Below, one piece after another: positions 43,839 through 51,729 of a stretch of 64,000 nucleotides of DNA. Below the pieces are notes generated by a model that had not been told where the DNA came from, did not search any database, and worked only from the letters and a program-made list of their open reading frames with translations. How positions within the stretch are numbered: the first letter of the stretch is position 1; each line of letters begins with the position of its first letter. The stretch comes from Niveispirillum irakense DSM 11586 (lineage in GTDB: Bacteria > Pseudomonadota > Alphaproteobacteria > Azospirillales > Azospirillaceae), in contig NZ_AUCG01000021.1 in NCBI RefSeq assembly GCF_000429645.1, forward strand, positions 248,001 through 312,000. Direction: 5' to 3'. The translations under genes were made by a program, and so were the position numbers.

Positions 43839-45740
43839 ATGGCAAGCGCGGCTTCGGCGGCGGGGCATCCGGTACGGCAATCCTCCTTCGGGATGCTGTT
43901 CATTTCTGCAATTGGCGTGGTGTTTGGCGATATCGGCACCAGCCCGCTTTACGCGATGAAAGAGGTTTTCGCGGGCCCGCATCCATTGCCGGTGGACCGG
44001 CTGCATGTGCTGGGTGTCCTGTCCCTGGTGTTCTGGACAGTTCTGCTGGTCGTATCGCTGAAATATGTCGCCATCATTATGCGCGCCGATAATGATGGCG
44101 AGGGCAGCAGTTTCGCCATGCTGGCCCTGCTGCAACGGACCCTGGCCAATAGACCGAAGCTGTTGACAATTGCTGGCAGCTTGGGTGTGTTCGCGGCCGC
44201 CTTGTTTTATGGGGACAGTGCGATCACCCCCGCCATTTCGGTATTAAGCGCGGTGGAAGGGCTGCAGGTGGCGGCACCGGAACTGGCGCAATGGGCGGTT
44301 CCGCTGGCCATTGCCATCCTGGTGCTGCTGTTCACGGTACAATCCAAAGGCTCGGCGGCCGTAGGGGGGCTGTTCGGCACCATCATGATCGTCTGGTTCG
44401 TGTTGCTGGCGGTCTTGGGGATCAGCAATATCGGCCAGGCCCCCGGCGTTCTGGCAGCGCTGAGCCCGCATTGGGCGATCATGTTCATCGCCAATGATGG
44501 CTGGATCGGCTTTCTGGCGCTGGGATCCGTGGTGCTGGCGGTGACGGGTGCGGAAGCACTTTATGCCGATATGGGCCATTTCGGCCGGCTGCCGATCCGG
44601 CTTGCCTGGTATCTACTGGTCTGGCCGGCCTTGATCCTGAATTATTTCGGCCAGGGTGCCATGTTGCTGACACGCCCGGAAGCAGCGGTGAATCCCTTTT
44701 TCCTCATGGGCCCCACCTGGGCCGCCTTGCCCCTGGTTGTTCTGGCGACGGCGGCGACCATCATCGCCAGTCAGGCGGTGATTTCCGGTGCGTTCTCGGT
44801 CACCCGTCAGGCGATCCAGTTGGGTTATCTGCCCCGGATGGAGATTATCCACACATCAGAACGGGAGATCGGCCAGATCTATATCCCGTTCGTGAACTGG
44901 GCGCTGATGGTGGCGGTGGTGGCGCTGGTCATCGGCTTTGGCAATTCCATGAATCTGGCAGCGGCCTATGGCGTCGCCGTGACGGGGACGATGCTGATCA
45001 CCACGACCCTGGTTTCCATGCTGGCCTTCAACCATTGGGGCTGGCGGGGGATATGGGCCTGGGGTTTGGTTATCCTGCTTCTTTGCGTCGACATTGCCTA
45101 TTTCATGGCAACGGCAACCAAGATCACCCATGGCGGCTGGTTCCCCCTGGCGGCGGGCATCGCTGCCTTCCTCGTCATGACCACCTGGAAGCAGGGAAGG
45201 CTGCTGGTGCAGGCCAAGCTGCGGGAGAATGCGCTGCCGGTGGTCGAGTTTCTGGGCAGCCTGTCGGAGCGGGTGAGCCGGGTGCCCGGCACGGCCGTCT
45301 TCCTGACGGCGGAAACGGAGGGTGTGCCGCTCGCCCTGCTGCATAATCTCAAACATAATCATGTCCTGCATGAGCGGGTGGTGTTGCTGACCGTCAAGGT
45401 TGAGGCCGTGCCGCGCGTGCCGGCGGATCAGCGCATTACCGCTGAAGCCCTGCGGGAGGATATTTTCCGTGTCATCGTTCGCTATGGTTTCATGGAAGAC
45501 CCGGATGTGCCGAAGGCATTGGCGAATGCCCGGCGGGCTGACCTGGGCTTTGATTATGAACCCATGCGCTTTTCCTACTTCCTGACGCGGGAGACGGTTG
45601 TTCCTGGTGCCGATAGCGGCATGGCGCCTTGGCGCGGGCACCTGTTTTCCTTCCTGTCGCGCAGCGCGACGCGCACGGCAGATTTCTTCCAGTTGCCCGT
45701 GAACCGCGTGGTGGAACTGGGGGGGCATGTTGAGATCTGA
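43839..45740 (+). CDS. kup: Low-affinity potassium uptake protein Kup
   Basis: 633 residues, normal for Kup/HAK transporters. It has about 12 membrane helices (to about residue 440) and a cytoplasmic C-terminal domain. Signature segments are IGVVFGDIGTSPLYAMKEVF, VVSLKYVAIIMRADNDGEGSSFA and YGDSAITPAISVLSAVEGL. It takes up K+ with protons, useful under osmotic or acid stress. ACAAGGC lies 7 bases before the ATG. Probably monocistronic. Confidence 0.95.
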   Translation: MASAASAAGHPVRQSSFGMLFISAIGVVFGDIGTSPLYAMKEVFAGPHPLPVDRLHVLGVLSLVFWTVLLVVSLKYVAIIMRADNDGEGSSFAMLALLQRTLANRPKLLTIAGSLGVFAAALFYGDSAITPAISVLSAVEGLQVAAPELAQWAVPLAIAILVLLFTVQSKGSAAVGGLFGTIMIVWFVLLAVLGISNIGQAPGVLAALSPHWAIMFIANDGWIGFLALGSVVLAVTGAEALYADMGHFGRLPIRLAWYLLVWPALILNYFGQGAMLLTRPEAAVNPFFLMGPTWAALPLVVLATAATIIASQAVISGAFSVTRQAIQLGYLPRMEIIHTSEREIGQIYIPFVNWALMVAVVALVIGFGNSMNLAAAYGVAVTGTMLITTTLVSMLAFNHWGWRGIWAWGLVILLLCVDIAYFMATATKITHGGWFPLAAGIAAFLVMTTWKQGRLLVQAKLRENALPVVEFLGSLSERVSRVPGTAVFLTAETEGVPLALLHNLKHNHVLHERVVLLTVKVEAVPRVPADQRITAEALREDIFRVIVRYGFMEDPDVPKALANARRADLGFDYEPMRFSYFLTRETVVPGADSGMAPWRGHLFSFLSRSATRTADFFQLPVNRVVELGGHVEI

Positions 45741-45859
45741 CCCGGCGATCCCACAGCCTTGAGGCTTTATAGGGGATAGGAAACCGGTGTCATTTATGGT
45801 TATCTTCAGGCGGGAGGTGGCCGGCAGAGCCGCCCCTATGGGAAACGTCTGGAGATTTC

Positions 45860-47521
45860 ATGATGAACCGGTCCGCGCTGCGCCGCGCGCTTTTGTCCGC
45901 CTGCGCCCTCTATTTTCTTTTTCCCGCAATCCCATCCGCCGCGCGCGAGCCCTCGGCGGCGACCACTACAATGGTTGCCCAGGTGCCGGAAAAGCAGACG
46001 ATCCTGGACACCATGAAGCGGGCGACCCGTTTCATGGTGGAGAAGGCGGCCGTTCAGGGCGGCTATGTCTGGACCTACCTGCCCGACCTGTCCCGCCGCT
46101 GGGGTGAGATGGAGGCCTCGCCCACAATGATCTGGGTACAGCCGCCGGGTACGCCCACGATGGGGCATCTGTTTTTGGACGCTTATCGCGCAACGGGGGA
46201 TGAATATTATTACGACGCAGCGCGCCAGGCGGTCGACGCGCTGGTGCGCGGGCAATTGCCCGGCGGTGGCTGGAATTATCTGATCGACACCGCAGGGCCT
46301 GCGGCGGAAAAGCGCTGGTATGAAACCTATGGCCGCAATGCCTGGCGGATGGAAGAGTTCCAGCATTACTACGGCAATGCGACATTCGACGATGCTGGCA
46401 CATCCGAAGCGGCGCAACTTCTGCTGCGGCTTTATCTGGAAAAGCGGGACGAGACCTATCGCGCCCCGCTGGAGAAGGTGATCCAGTTCATGCTGGATGC
46501 GCAGCTTCCCAATGGGGGATGGCCCCAGCGTTTTCCCCATGTCGATCATGGCGGCCTGCACGGGCGGCCCGATTATACCGGCCATGTCACCTTCAACGAT
46601 GATGTGATCGGTGAAAACCTGGAATTTCTGATTTTCGCCTACCAGACCCTGGGGGATGAGCGGTTGCCCGCCGCTATCCGGCGCGGAATGGATATTTTCA
46701 TCGCCACCCAGCAGCCAAAACCGCAGGCCGGCTGGGGGCTGCAACATGATGTGAAGACGCTGAAGCCGGTTGGCGCGCGCACTTACGAGCCGGAAGCCCT
46801 GGCCACCCACACCACGGCCAGCAACATCCGGGCGCTGATCAGCTTTTACCAACTGACCGGTGATCGTAAATATCTGGCGCGGGTGGAAGAGGCGATTGAC
46901 TGGCTGGACAGTGTGCGGGCGCCGGCTGACATGGTCAAAGGGCGCGACAGCCACCCGACCTTTATTGAGATCGGTACCGGCAGGCCCCTATTCCTGCATC
47001 GCCGTGGCTCGAATGTCGTCAACGGCAGCTATTACACCAACCAGAATCCCAAGGATGTGATTATCCATTATCAGTCCTTCCGGGCCATCGATGTTGATGG
47101 GTTGCGCAAGGCCTATGCGGCGGCCCTGACGCTGGATCCGGCGGAACTGGCACGCAACTCCCCCCTCCTGGCCAAGGCCGGGACGTATAAGCTGCCGGCC
47201 TATTTCAGCCTTCGGGATGTCAGTGTAGCCGATATGGCCAAACCGGCTGCGGAAAAGGCCCCCGTTGATGCCGCCGTGTCCGATATTCTGACCACGCTGA
47301 ATGACGCTGGCTACTGGCCGGCACCGCTGACCTTCACCACCAATCCCTATAAGGGCGATGGTCCGGAAACCCCGGTGGGGGGTGAATATCGCACCACCAA
47401 TGTCGGTGACCTGTCCGACACCTCCCCTTATGTGACTGACTTTCCTGTCCAGGGCATTTCCACCCGCACCTATGTTCGCAATATGGGTGACCTGATCCGG
47501 ACGCTGGTGGGTAATCGTTAA
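45860..47521 (+). CDS. Secreted pectate lyase, PL10-type
   Basis: 553 residues. Signal peptide of about 28 residues (hydrophobic ALLSACALYFLFPAIPSAA). The mature part matches the pectic-acid-lyase (PL10) fold, an (alpha/alpha) toroid: LPNGGWPQRFP, HVTFNDDVIGENLEFL, GWGLQHDVKTLKPVGARTYEPEALATHTTASNI and the DSHPTFIEIGTGRPLFLHRRGSN region. These enzymes cleave polygalacturonate by beta-elimination in a calcium-dependent way. GGAG precedes the first of two ATG codons. It lies convergently to the LamG protein gene; with the TonB receptor and epimerase it forms a pectin-use locus. Exact activity is unproven. Confidence 0.85.
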   Translation: MMNRSALRRALLSACALYFLFPAIPSAAREPSAATTTMVAQVPEKQTILDTMKRATRFMVEKAAVQGGYVWTYLPDLSRRWGEMEASPTMIWVQPPGTPTMGHLFLDAYRATGDEYYYDAARQAVDALVRGQLPGGGWNYLIDTAGPAAEKRWYETYGRNAWRMEEFQHYYGNATFDDAGTSEAAQLLLRLYLEKRDETYRAPLEKVIQFMLDAQLPNGGWPQRFPHVDHGGLHGRPDYTGHVTFNDDVIGENLEFLIFAYQTLGDERLPAAIRRGMDIFIATQQPKPQAGWGLQHDVKTLKPVGARTYEPEALATHTTASNIRALISFYQLTGDRKYLARVEEAIDWLDSVRAPADMVKGRDSHPTFIEIGTGRPLFLHRRGSNVVNGSYYTNQNPKDVIIHYQSFRAIDVDGLRKAYAAALTLDPAELARNSPLLAKAGTYKLPAYFSLRDVSVADMAKPAAEKAPVDAAVSDILTTLNDAGYWPAPLTFTTNPYKGDGPETPVGGEYRTTNVGDLSDTSPYVTDFPVQGISTRTYVRNMGDLIRTLVGNR

Positions 47522-47524
47522 GGC

Positions 47525-47554
47525 GAAGGGCGGCCCGGAAGGGAGCCGCCCTTC
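47525..47554. terminator. Hairpin after the pectate lyase gene
   Basis: GAAGGGCGGC, 10-base loop, GCCGCCCTTC; begins 3 bases after the stop. No T-run. Confidence 0.6.
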
Positions 47555-47563
47555 ATGATCGGT

Positions 47564-47595
47564 GCGGCCGCCGGACCTTCACCGGCGGCCGCTTT
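47564..47595. terminator. Second GC-rich hairpin between convergent genes
   Basis: GCGGCCGCCGG, loop of 7, CCGGCGGCCGC, then TTT on the plus strand. Together with the first hairpin it separates the pectate lyase and LamG genes. Confidence 0.6.
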
Positions 47596-47599
47596 GCTG

Positions 47600-50500
47600 T
47601 CAGGGCCGTTGCGGGACCTGGGCCTGATTATTGGTATCGGTGATCTCCACCGGATCGCCATCAAGCACCAGTTCCACCCGCACGCCCTGCTGTCCTTTCC
47701 CGACCGGGATCAGGATGTCAGCGGTTTTCGCCAGCAGGTCATTGGGGGCGGCCAGGGCAGGAATGGGGGCTTCGGCCAGAACCTTGCCATCGGCATCCAG
47801 AAGCCGTGCCCGTCCGGTGGGCGTGGGCTGGCTGCCCAGGGAATGCACCTTCACCTTCAATCCCTGGCGATCCCAAGACAGGTCGCGGCTGGCAATGGCG
47901 ATATCGGGACGGTTACGTGTCTCGATCTCCTCACCGGCAAGGGTGAATTCCAGCACTTTGGTTTGCCGGGGGGCGAACTGAACGTCAGTTCCAATCCCGT
48001 CGCCGAAGCGGATGGTCCGGGTATCGATACTCGTGTCGGCCTTGTCGTCACCGTTCGTGTCGATCCCCTGGCTCAGCCGCCAGTTCCCCTTTGCCACATC
48101 GCCGCCCTGGATGGTGGCGGTAATCGGGGCATCAGACAGGTTATAGGCAATGACGCGGAAGCCGGTGCGCGTCGGCTCCCGCACCAGGATCGCCAGTTTG
48201 GTGGCGTCGTCAGGCTGGGCGAATTGCCAGCTTATGCGATGCCCCCGCACGATGGCGTTGCGCCACAGGGCGACCCCGCCCATACGCTGGCGCTGCAGCT
48301 CCTGCGCCGGCAACTCCACCCGGTCGACCCACCAATGGTCTTCCGTCATCATCGACCAGCGCCACGTCGCCCAGCGCCGCTGCTGGTCATATTGCTGTTC
48401 CAGGTAACGCTTATCACCCGTGGCGGTCCAGGCCGTATGCAGGGTGAAGGGGTTGGCGTCGCGCTGGCCGGCGGCGGTTACCAGGGGAGTGCGCAAGTCT
48501 GGCCGCTTCAAGTCCAGGGCCAGATCGCTGTTGACGATGCCGGATAGCCCGCCCAGGCCGCTGCGGCGCAGAACATGGTCGAGCGGTCGCAGATATTTCT
48601 CGTCGCCTGTCCAGCGCCATGCCGCCCACATCAGCAGGTTGGTCTGTTCCGGACCGGCCGTGCCGCGGGTGGCGCCGTCCGGCCAGTTGATTTCCGACGG
48701 GAAATCCCATCGCCCCTGCGCATCCTGCTTGCCATGGGCCAGATAACCATCCGCCAGTTCCAGCAGCAGCTTTTTCAGCGCGGGGGAGCCGTTATAATCC
48801 ACCAGCAGCACGCCGGGATGGAAGATCATATAGGAGTAAGGCTTCGACCATTGCCAGGGTGTCTCCCGCACGATGCGGTCGCCACCGAAATAATTGCTGA
48901 CCAGCAGCCGGTTGCCCTTTGGATTCACCTCTGTCAGGCGGCTGTAATTGATGGCTGTTTCCATCAACCGTTCCATCGTCAGCGGGTCGCCCCAATTCAT
49001 GTAGGCGGACTGGCTGATGGCGTTGATGCCTTCCTCATAAACATGCAATTCGTCGGTGACGATGGTGCCCAGCCCCTTGGTGAACATGCCGTTGGCATAG
49101 ATCGCCTCAATCATCTCCGACAGGGACGTGTTGATCTTGTCCGGCGTCACCCCCATCAGGGCCAGGCCCGGCCACTGGTTGGTCAGATCCGTGTCGTCCG
49201 ACAGGCCGCCGCCAAATTCACCATCCACCTGCCGGTGGTCGATCCACCAATGCACAAAGTCACGAACCTGTGCCAGATACTGGGTCTGTCCCCACGCCCA
49301 GGCCGGGACGCCAGCCGGGGCGGGTTCAATCTGCACCGCCGGCAAGGGTTGTTGCGGGTTCCATTCCGACCAATAGGCCAGTGCGCCCTTATGGGTTGGG
49401 TCAGCGCGCAGCAGGTCGGTCAGGTCTTCATAGAAGCGGTTGAACAGGCCCAGTTCCCGTGTGCTCTGCCGTTCTTCCACCAGGAAGCCGTAATTATCGC
49501 GGACCTGTTCAAACCGGTCGGCCACATGTTCGGCCAGTGCCTCTTCCCGGCTTTTGAACAGCAGCCGCACATCCATTCCATCCAGGCTGGCAAGGCCGAA
49601 GCCCGGGGCCACGGTGGCGATGGTCAGATAGACGCTGCCATCCGGCGGCAGGATGCGGTCGCGCGTGTCCAACCAGAGGGTTCGCGCTTCTCCCGGTTTG
49701 ACGGCGACATTCACATCTGCCAAGTCCCGCTCGGGGGTTAGCGGGTCCTTGATCCGGATATTCAGCGGGATCAGCCCCTTATGCGTGGCCGGCAGGTTCA
49801 GAGCCGGGATGGTCAGTTCAACCCCATCCAGGCCACCGGCATTCTCATAGCCCTGGGTGGTGCCGCGCCGCAGGGCTTTGCCCGGCCCCTGGCGGCGGAA
49901 ATCCATGGGAATGGCTATATGGACCAGCGGCCTTTGGCTGGTCGTGGCCGGCACGGTGCGGGGTTCCATCGGCCCCCCCTTGGGCAGCGCTACGGCCAGC
50001 GCGCGTTCCGCAGCCGGATAGCGACCGTCGATGAAACGGGAAATATGGGCAATGGCGGGATAGTCGGGTTCGGCCTCGGCGCGCACGGTGAAACTGTAAG
50101 CGTTGCCCGCCTCCGGCGCCTTGCCGGGGCCGACATGATAGACCCCGATCTCCTGGATCGGCACCTCCTGGGCATCGTTGGTGAAGCGGACGGCGCCGCC
50201 TTGTTCATCCTTGGCCAGTTGGGTGGTGCTGCGCTCCGTGCCCTCGCGGCGGCGGGCCAGTTCCGTGGCAGGGGCCGTCACCGGCTCTTTTGCTTCTGGC
50301 ACCGTGGCGCCGCGCAGCACGGAAAGCCGTCCATGTGCCGCCCCCTGGATTTCCACACGGTTCCACGGCTCATCAGGGAGGAACCATGTTCCTTCCTTGC
50401 CACCCGCTGAATAGACATTCCAGTCGGGCAGGATGAAATAATCGGTCCGGCCGGGCAGGCGGGAGCGATTATAGACCCCGGGCCAGGTTGTCTCCCGGAT

Positions 50501-51418
50501 GCCGTCATTTCCCTTCCACATACGCTGAGCGATGTCGCGCTGGTCCTTGATTTCCACTTTGCGGATGCGCGTATGGCTGCTGGCCAGATAGGGCGGGGCC
50601 GGGTCTTTCGGCCCGAAACCCAGGCGGAGGGCCCAGGGCTGCTGCCAGTCCGGTTCGGGTTTTGTGATTCTGGGTTCTTGTGCACGGGCCAATGTAGCCA
50701 CAGCATCCGGCGCCAAAGCATGATCATAAATCCGGATTTCATCCAGATCGCCGCCGCGCAGGAAATTGTACCGGCTTTGCACCTGGATCGGCGCGATGAT
50801 CCGGCTATGCGGCCCGAACTGGTCCAGCCCGGCATCCAATGTCGCCGGCTGGTCCTTCCGTTCCGCCAAGGTGCCGTTGATATAGAGCTGTATGCCTGCC
50901 GCCTCATCCCAGGCGAACGCGATATGGGTCCAGGCGTCCGGTGCGGGAATGGCGGGTGCCTTCCAGGAAACCCGCACCCGGGCCAGATTGGCATCGGTCA
51001 CGAAAGCGTCAAAACCGTGGCCGTTCCAATCAATCCGCAGGAAGACCATGTCCCAGCTTGAATGATTGGCATACGCCACCCGGAAAAGCGGGAATTCCGT
51101 GCTGCCCAGGGGATAGCGCGCGCGCCAGAAGAAGGAGAGGGTGCCGCGCTGGGCCTGGATATTGCCGGGGGCGGACCAAGCCAGCACCTGATCGTCCGGT
51201 GCCTGCAGATAGCCGCCTGCCACCCCGCCCCGGCCAATGATCTTCACCTTGTCGGCGAAGGTTGGTTCTGCCTGGCCGCCGGCATAATCAGCGGTCAGGT
51301 TCTGGTCTGCGGAGAAGCGGAAAAGCAATCCGTCTTCTGGTTGCTGGGCGAGTGCCGGCCCGGAGATGACCATGGCGATACAGGCAGTCGCTGCCAATAG
51401 GTTGTTTTTCAAAGACAT
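47600..51418 (-). CDS. Large secreted LamG- and CARDB-domain protein, putative polysaccharide-active enzyme
   Basis: 1272 residues. Signal peptide about 1-24 (ending GPALA-Q). LamG/concanavalin-like jelly roll about 60-235 (LSFFWRARYPLGSTEFPLF; AWTHIAFAWDEAAGIQLYINGTLAE; LDEIRIYDHALAPDA). A middle region of beta-rich character (about 290-640) has no family I can name. A helix-rich region about 650-1060 contains WWIDHRQVDGEFGGGLSDDTDL and WDFPSEINWPDGATRGTAGPEQTNLLMWAAWRW, which look like an (alpha/alpha) toroid active-site cleft with Asp, Glu and His. A CARDB-like Ig domain ends the protein (about 1165-1272). It is divergent from the TonB receptor with a LacI-type operator between. Likely an extracellular or periplasmic lyase or hydrolase acting on pectin side chains; the catalytic family is not recognised. 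Confidence 0.8.
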   Translation of the reverse strand: MSLKNNLLAATACIAMVISGPALAQQPEDGLLFRFSADQNLTADYAGGQAEPTFADKVKIIGRGGVAGGYLQAPDDQVLAWSAPGNIQAQRGTLSFFWRARYPLGSTEFPLFRVAYANHSSWDMVFLRIDWNGHGFDAFVTDANLARVRVSWKAPAIPAPDAWTHIAFAWDEAAGIQLYINGTLAERKDQPATLDAGLDQFGPHSRIIAPIQVQSRYNFLRGGDLDEIRIYDHALAPDAVATLARAQEPRITKPEPDWQQPWALRLGFGPKDPAPPYLASSHTRIRKVEIKDQRDIAQRMWKGNDGIRETTWPGVYNRSRLPGRTDYFILPDWNVYSAGGKEGTWFLPDEPWNRVEIQGAAHGRLSVLRGATVPEAKEPVTAPATELARRREGTERSTTQLAKDEQGGAVRFTNDAQEVPIQEIGVYHVGPGKAPEAGNAYSFTVRAEAEPDYPAIAHISRFIDGRYPAAERALAVALPKGGPMEPRTVPATTSQRPLVHIAIPMDFRRQGPGKALRRGTTQGYENAGGLDGVELTIPALNLPATHKGLIPLNIRIKDPLTPERDLADVNVAVKPGEARTLWLDTRDRILPPDGSVYLTIATVAPGFGLASLDGMDVRLLFKSREEALAEHVADRFEQVRDNYGFLVEERQSTRELGLFNRFYEDLTDLLRADPTHKGALAYWSEWNPQQPLPAVQIEPAPAGVPAWAWGQTQYLAQVRDFVHWWIDHRQVDGEFGGGLSDDTDLTNQWPGLALMGVTPDKINTSLSEMIEAIYANGMFTKGLGTIVTDELHVYEEGINAISQSAYMNWGDPLTMERLMETAINYSRLTEVNPKGNRLLVSNYFGGDRIVRETPWQWSKPYSYMIFHPGVLLVDYNGSPALKKLLLELADGYLAHGKQDAQGRWDFPSEINWPDGATRGTAGPEQTNLLMWAAWRWTGDEKYLRPLDHVLRRSGLGGLSGIVNSDLALDLKRPDLRTPLVTAAGQRDANPFTLHTAWTATGDKRYLEQQYDQQRRWATWRWSMMTEDHWWVDRVELPAQELQRQRMGGVALWRNAIVRGHRISWQFAQPDDATKLAILVREPTRTGFRVIAYNLSDAPITATIQGGDVAKGNWRLSQGIDTNGDDKADTSIDTRTIRFGDGIGTDVQFAPRQTKVLEFTLAGEEIETRNRPDIAIASRDLSWDRQGLKVKVHSLGSQPTPTGRARLLDADGKVLAEAPIPALAAPNDLLAKTADILIPVGKGQQGVRVELVLDGDPVEITDTNNQAQVPQRP

Positions 51419-51549
51419 TTCCGTCCCCTATTCATTTTATCCGGCGCCGGGCGCCATCTTTGGTGCCGTTCATTCCATCTCGGTGCTGTGGTCCTAACCC
51501 TGAAGAGTGACCAGAAAGTCGCGCCCGGACAGGAATGTTCGGGAAAATC

Positions 51550-51586
51550 CGCAAGCGCGGCGGTTTGTCGCGGTAAAGCGCTTGCG
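51550..51586. promoter_or_regulatory. Inverted repeat CGCAAGCGC ... GCGCTTGCG
   Basis: Nine-base perfect arms 19 bases apart; the right arm overlaps the palindrome AAGCGCTT (51576-51583), which is centred on CG as in LacI-family sites. It may be a second operator or a paired site for looping. Confidence 0.45.
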
Positions 51587-51614
51587 CAGATCGACATCCG
51601 GGCTTAGTTTTGCA

Positions 51615-51628
51615 TGACACCGGTGGCA
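51615..51628. promoter_or_regulatory. LacI-family operator candidate
   Basis: TGACACCGGTGGCA fits TGNNANCGNTNNCA at every fixed position and is a near-perfect palindrome. LacI-type repressors often control TonB-receptor sugar loci in proteobacteria. It lies 102 bases before the receptor start. No LacI gene is in the window. Confidence 0.6.
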
Positions 51629-51729
51629 ATCGCCAGACAAAACTTGTGCGAAGCCGATGCCCGCGAGCCGCGGGGAAAGCTTGAAAAGGGGGTCAACCCC
51701 TGAAAAGCAACCTTTGGAGGAGGAAACAT

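Larger units (their letters stand above)
51419..51729. other. Divergent promoter region of the polysaccharide-utilisation locus
   Basis: 311 bases between the LamG protein gene and the TonB receptor. It contains a 9-base inverted repeat (51550-51558 with 51578-51586), a LacI-type operator (51615-51628) and a small hairpin GGGG-TCAA-CCCC near 51689-51700 just before the receptor's ribosome-binding site. Confidence 0.65.

Noticed and set aside
51576-51583. AAGCGCTT alone as a full LacI operator
   Set aside because: Only the inner six positions fit; the outer TG and CA are missing, so it is reported only as part of the inverted repeat.
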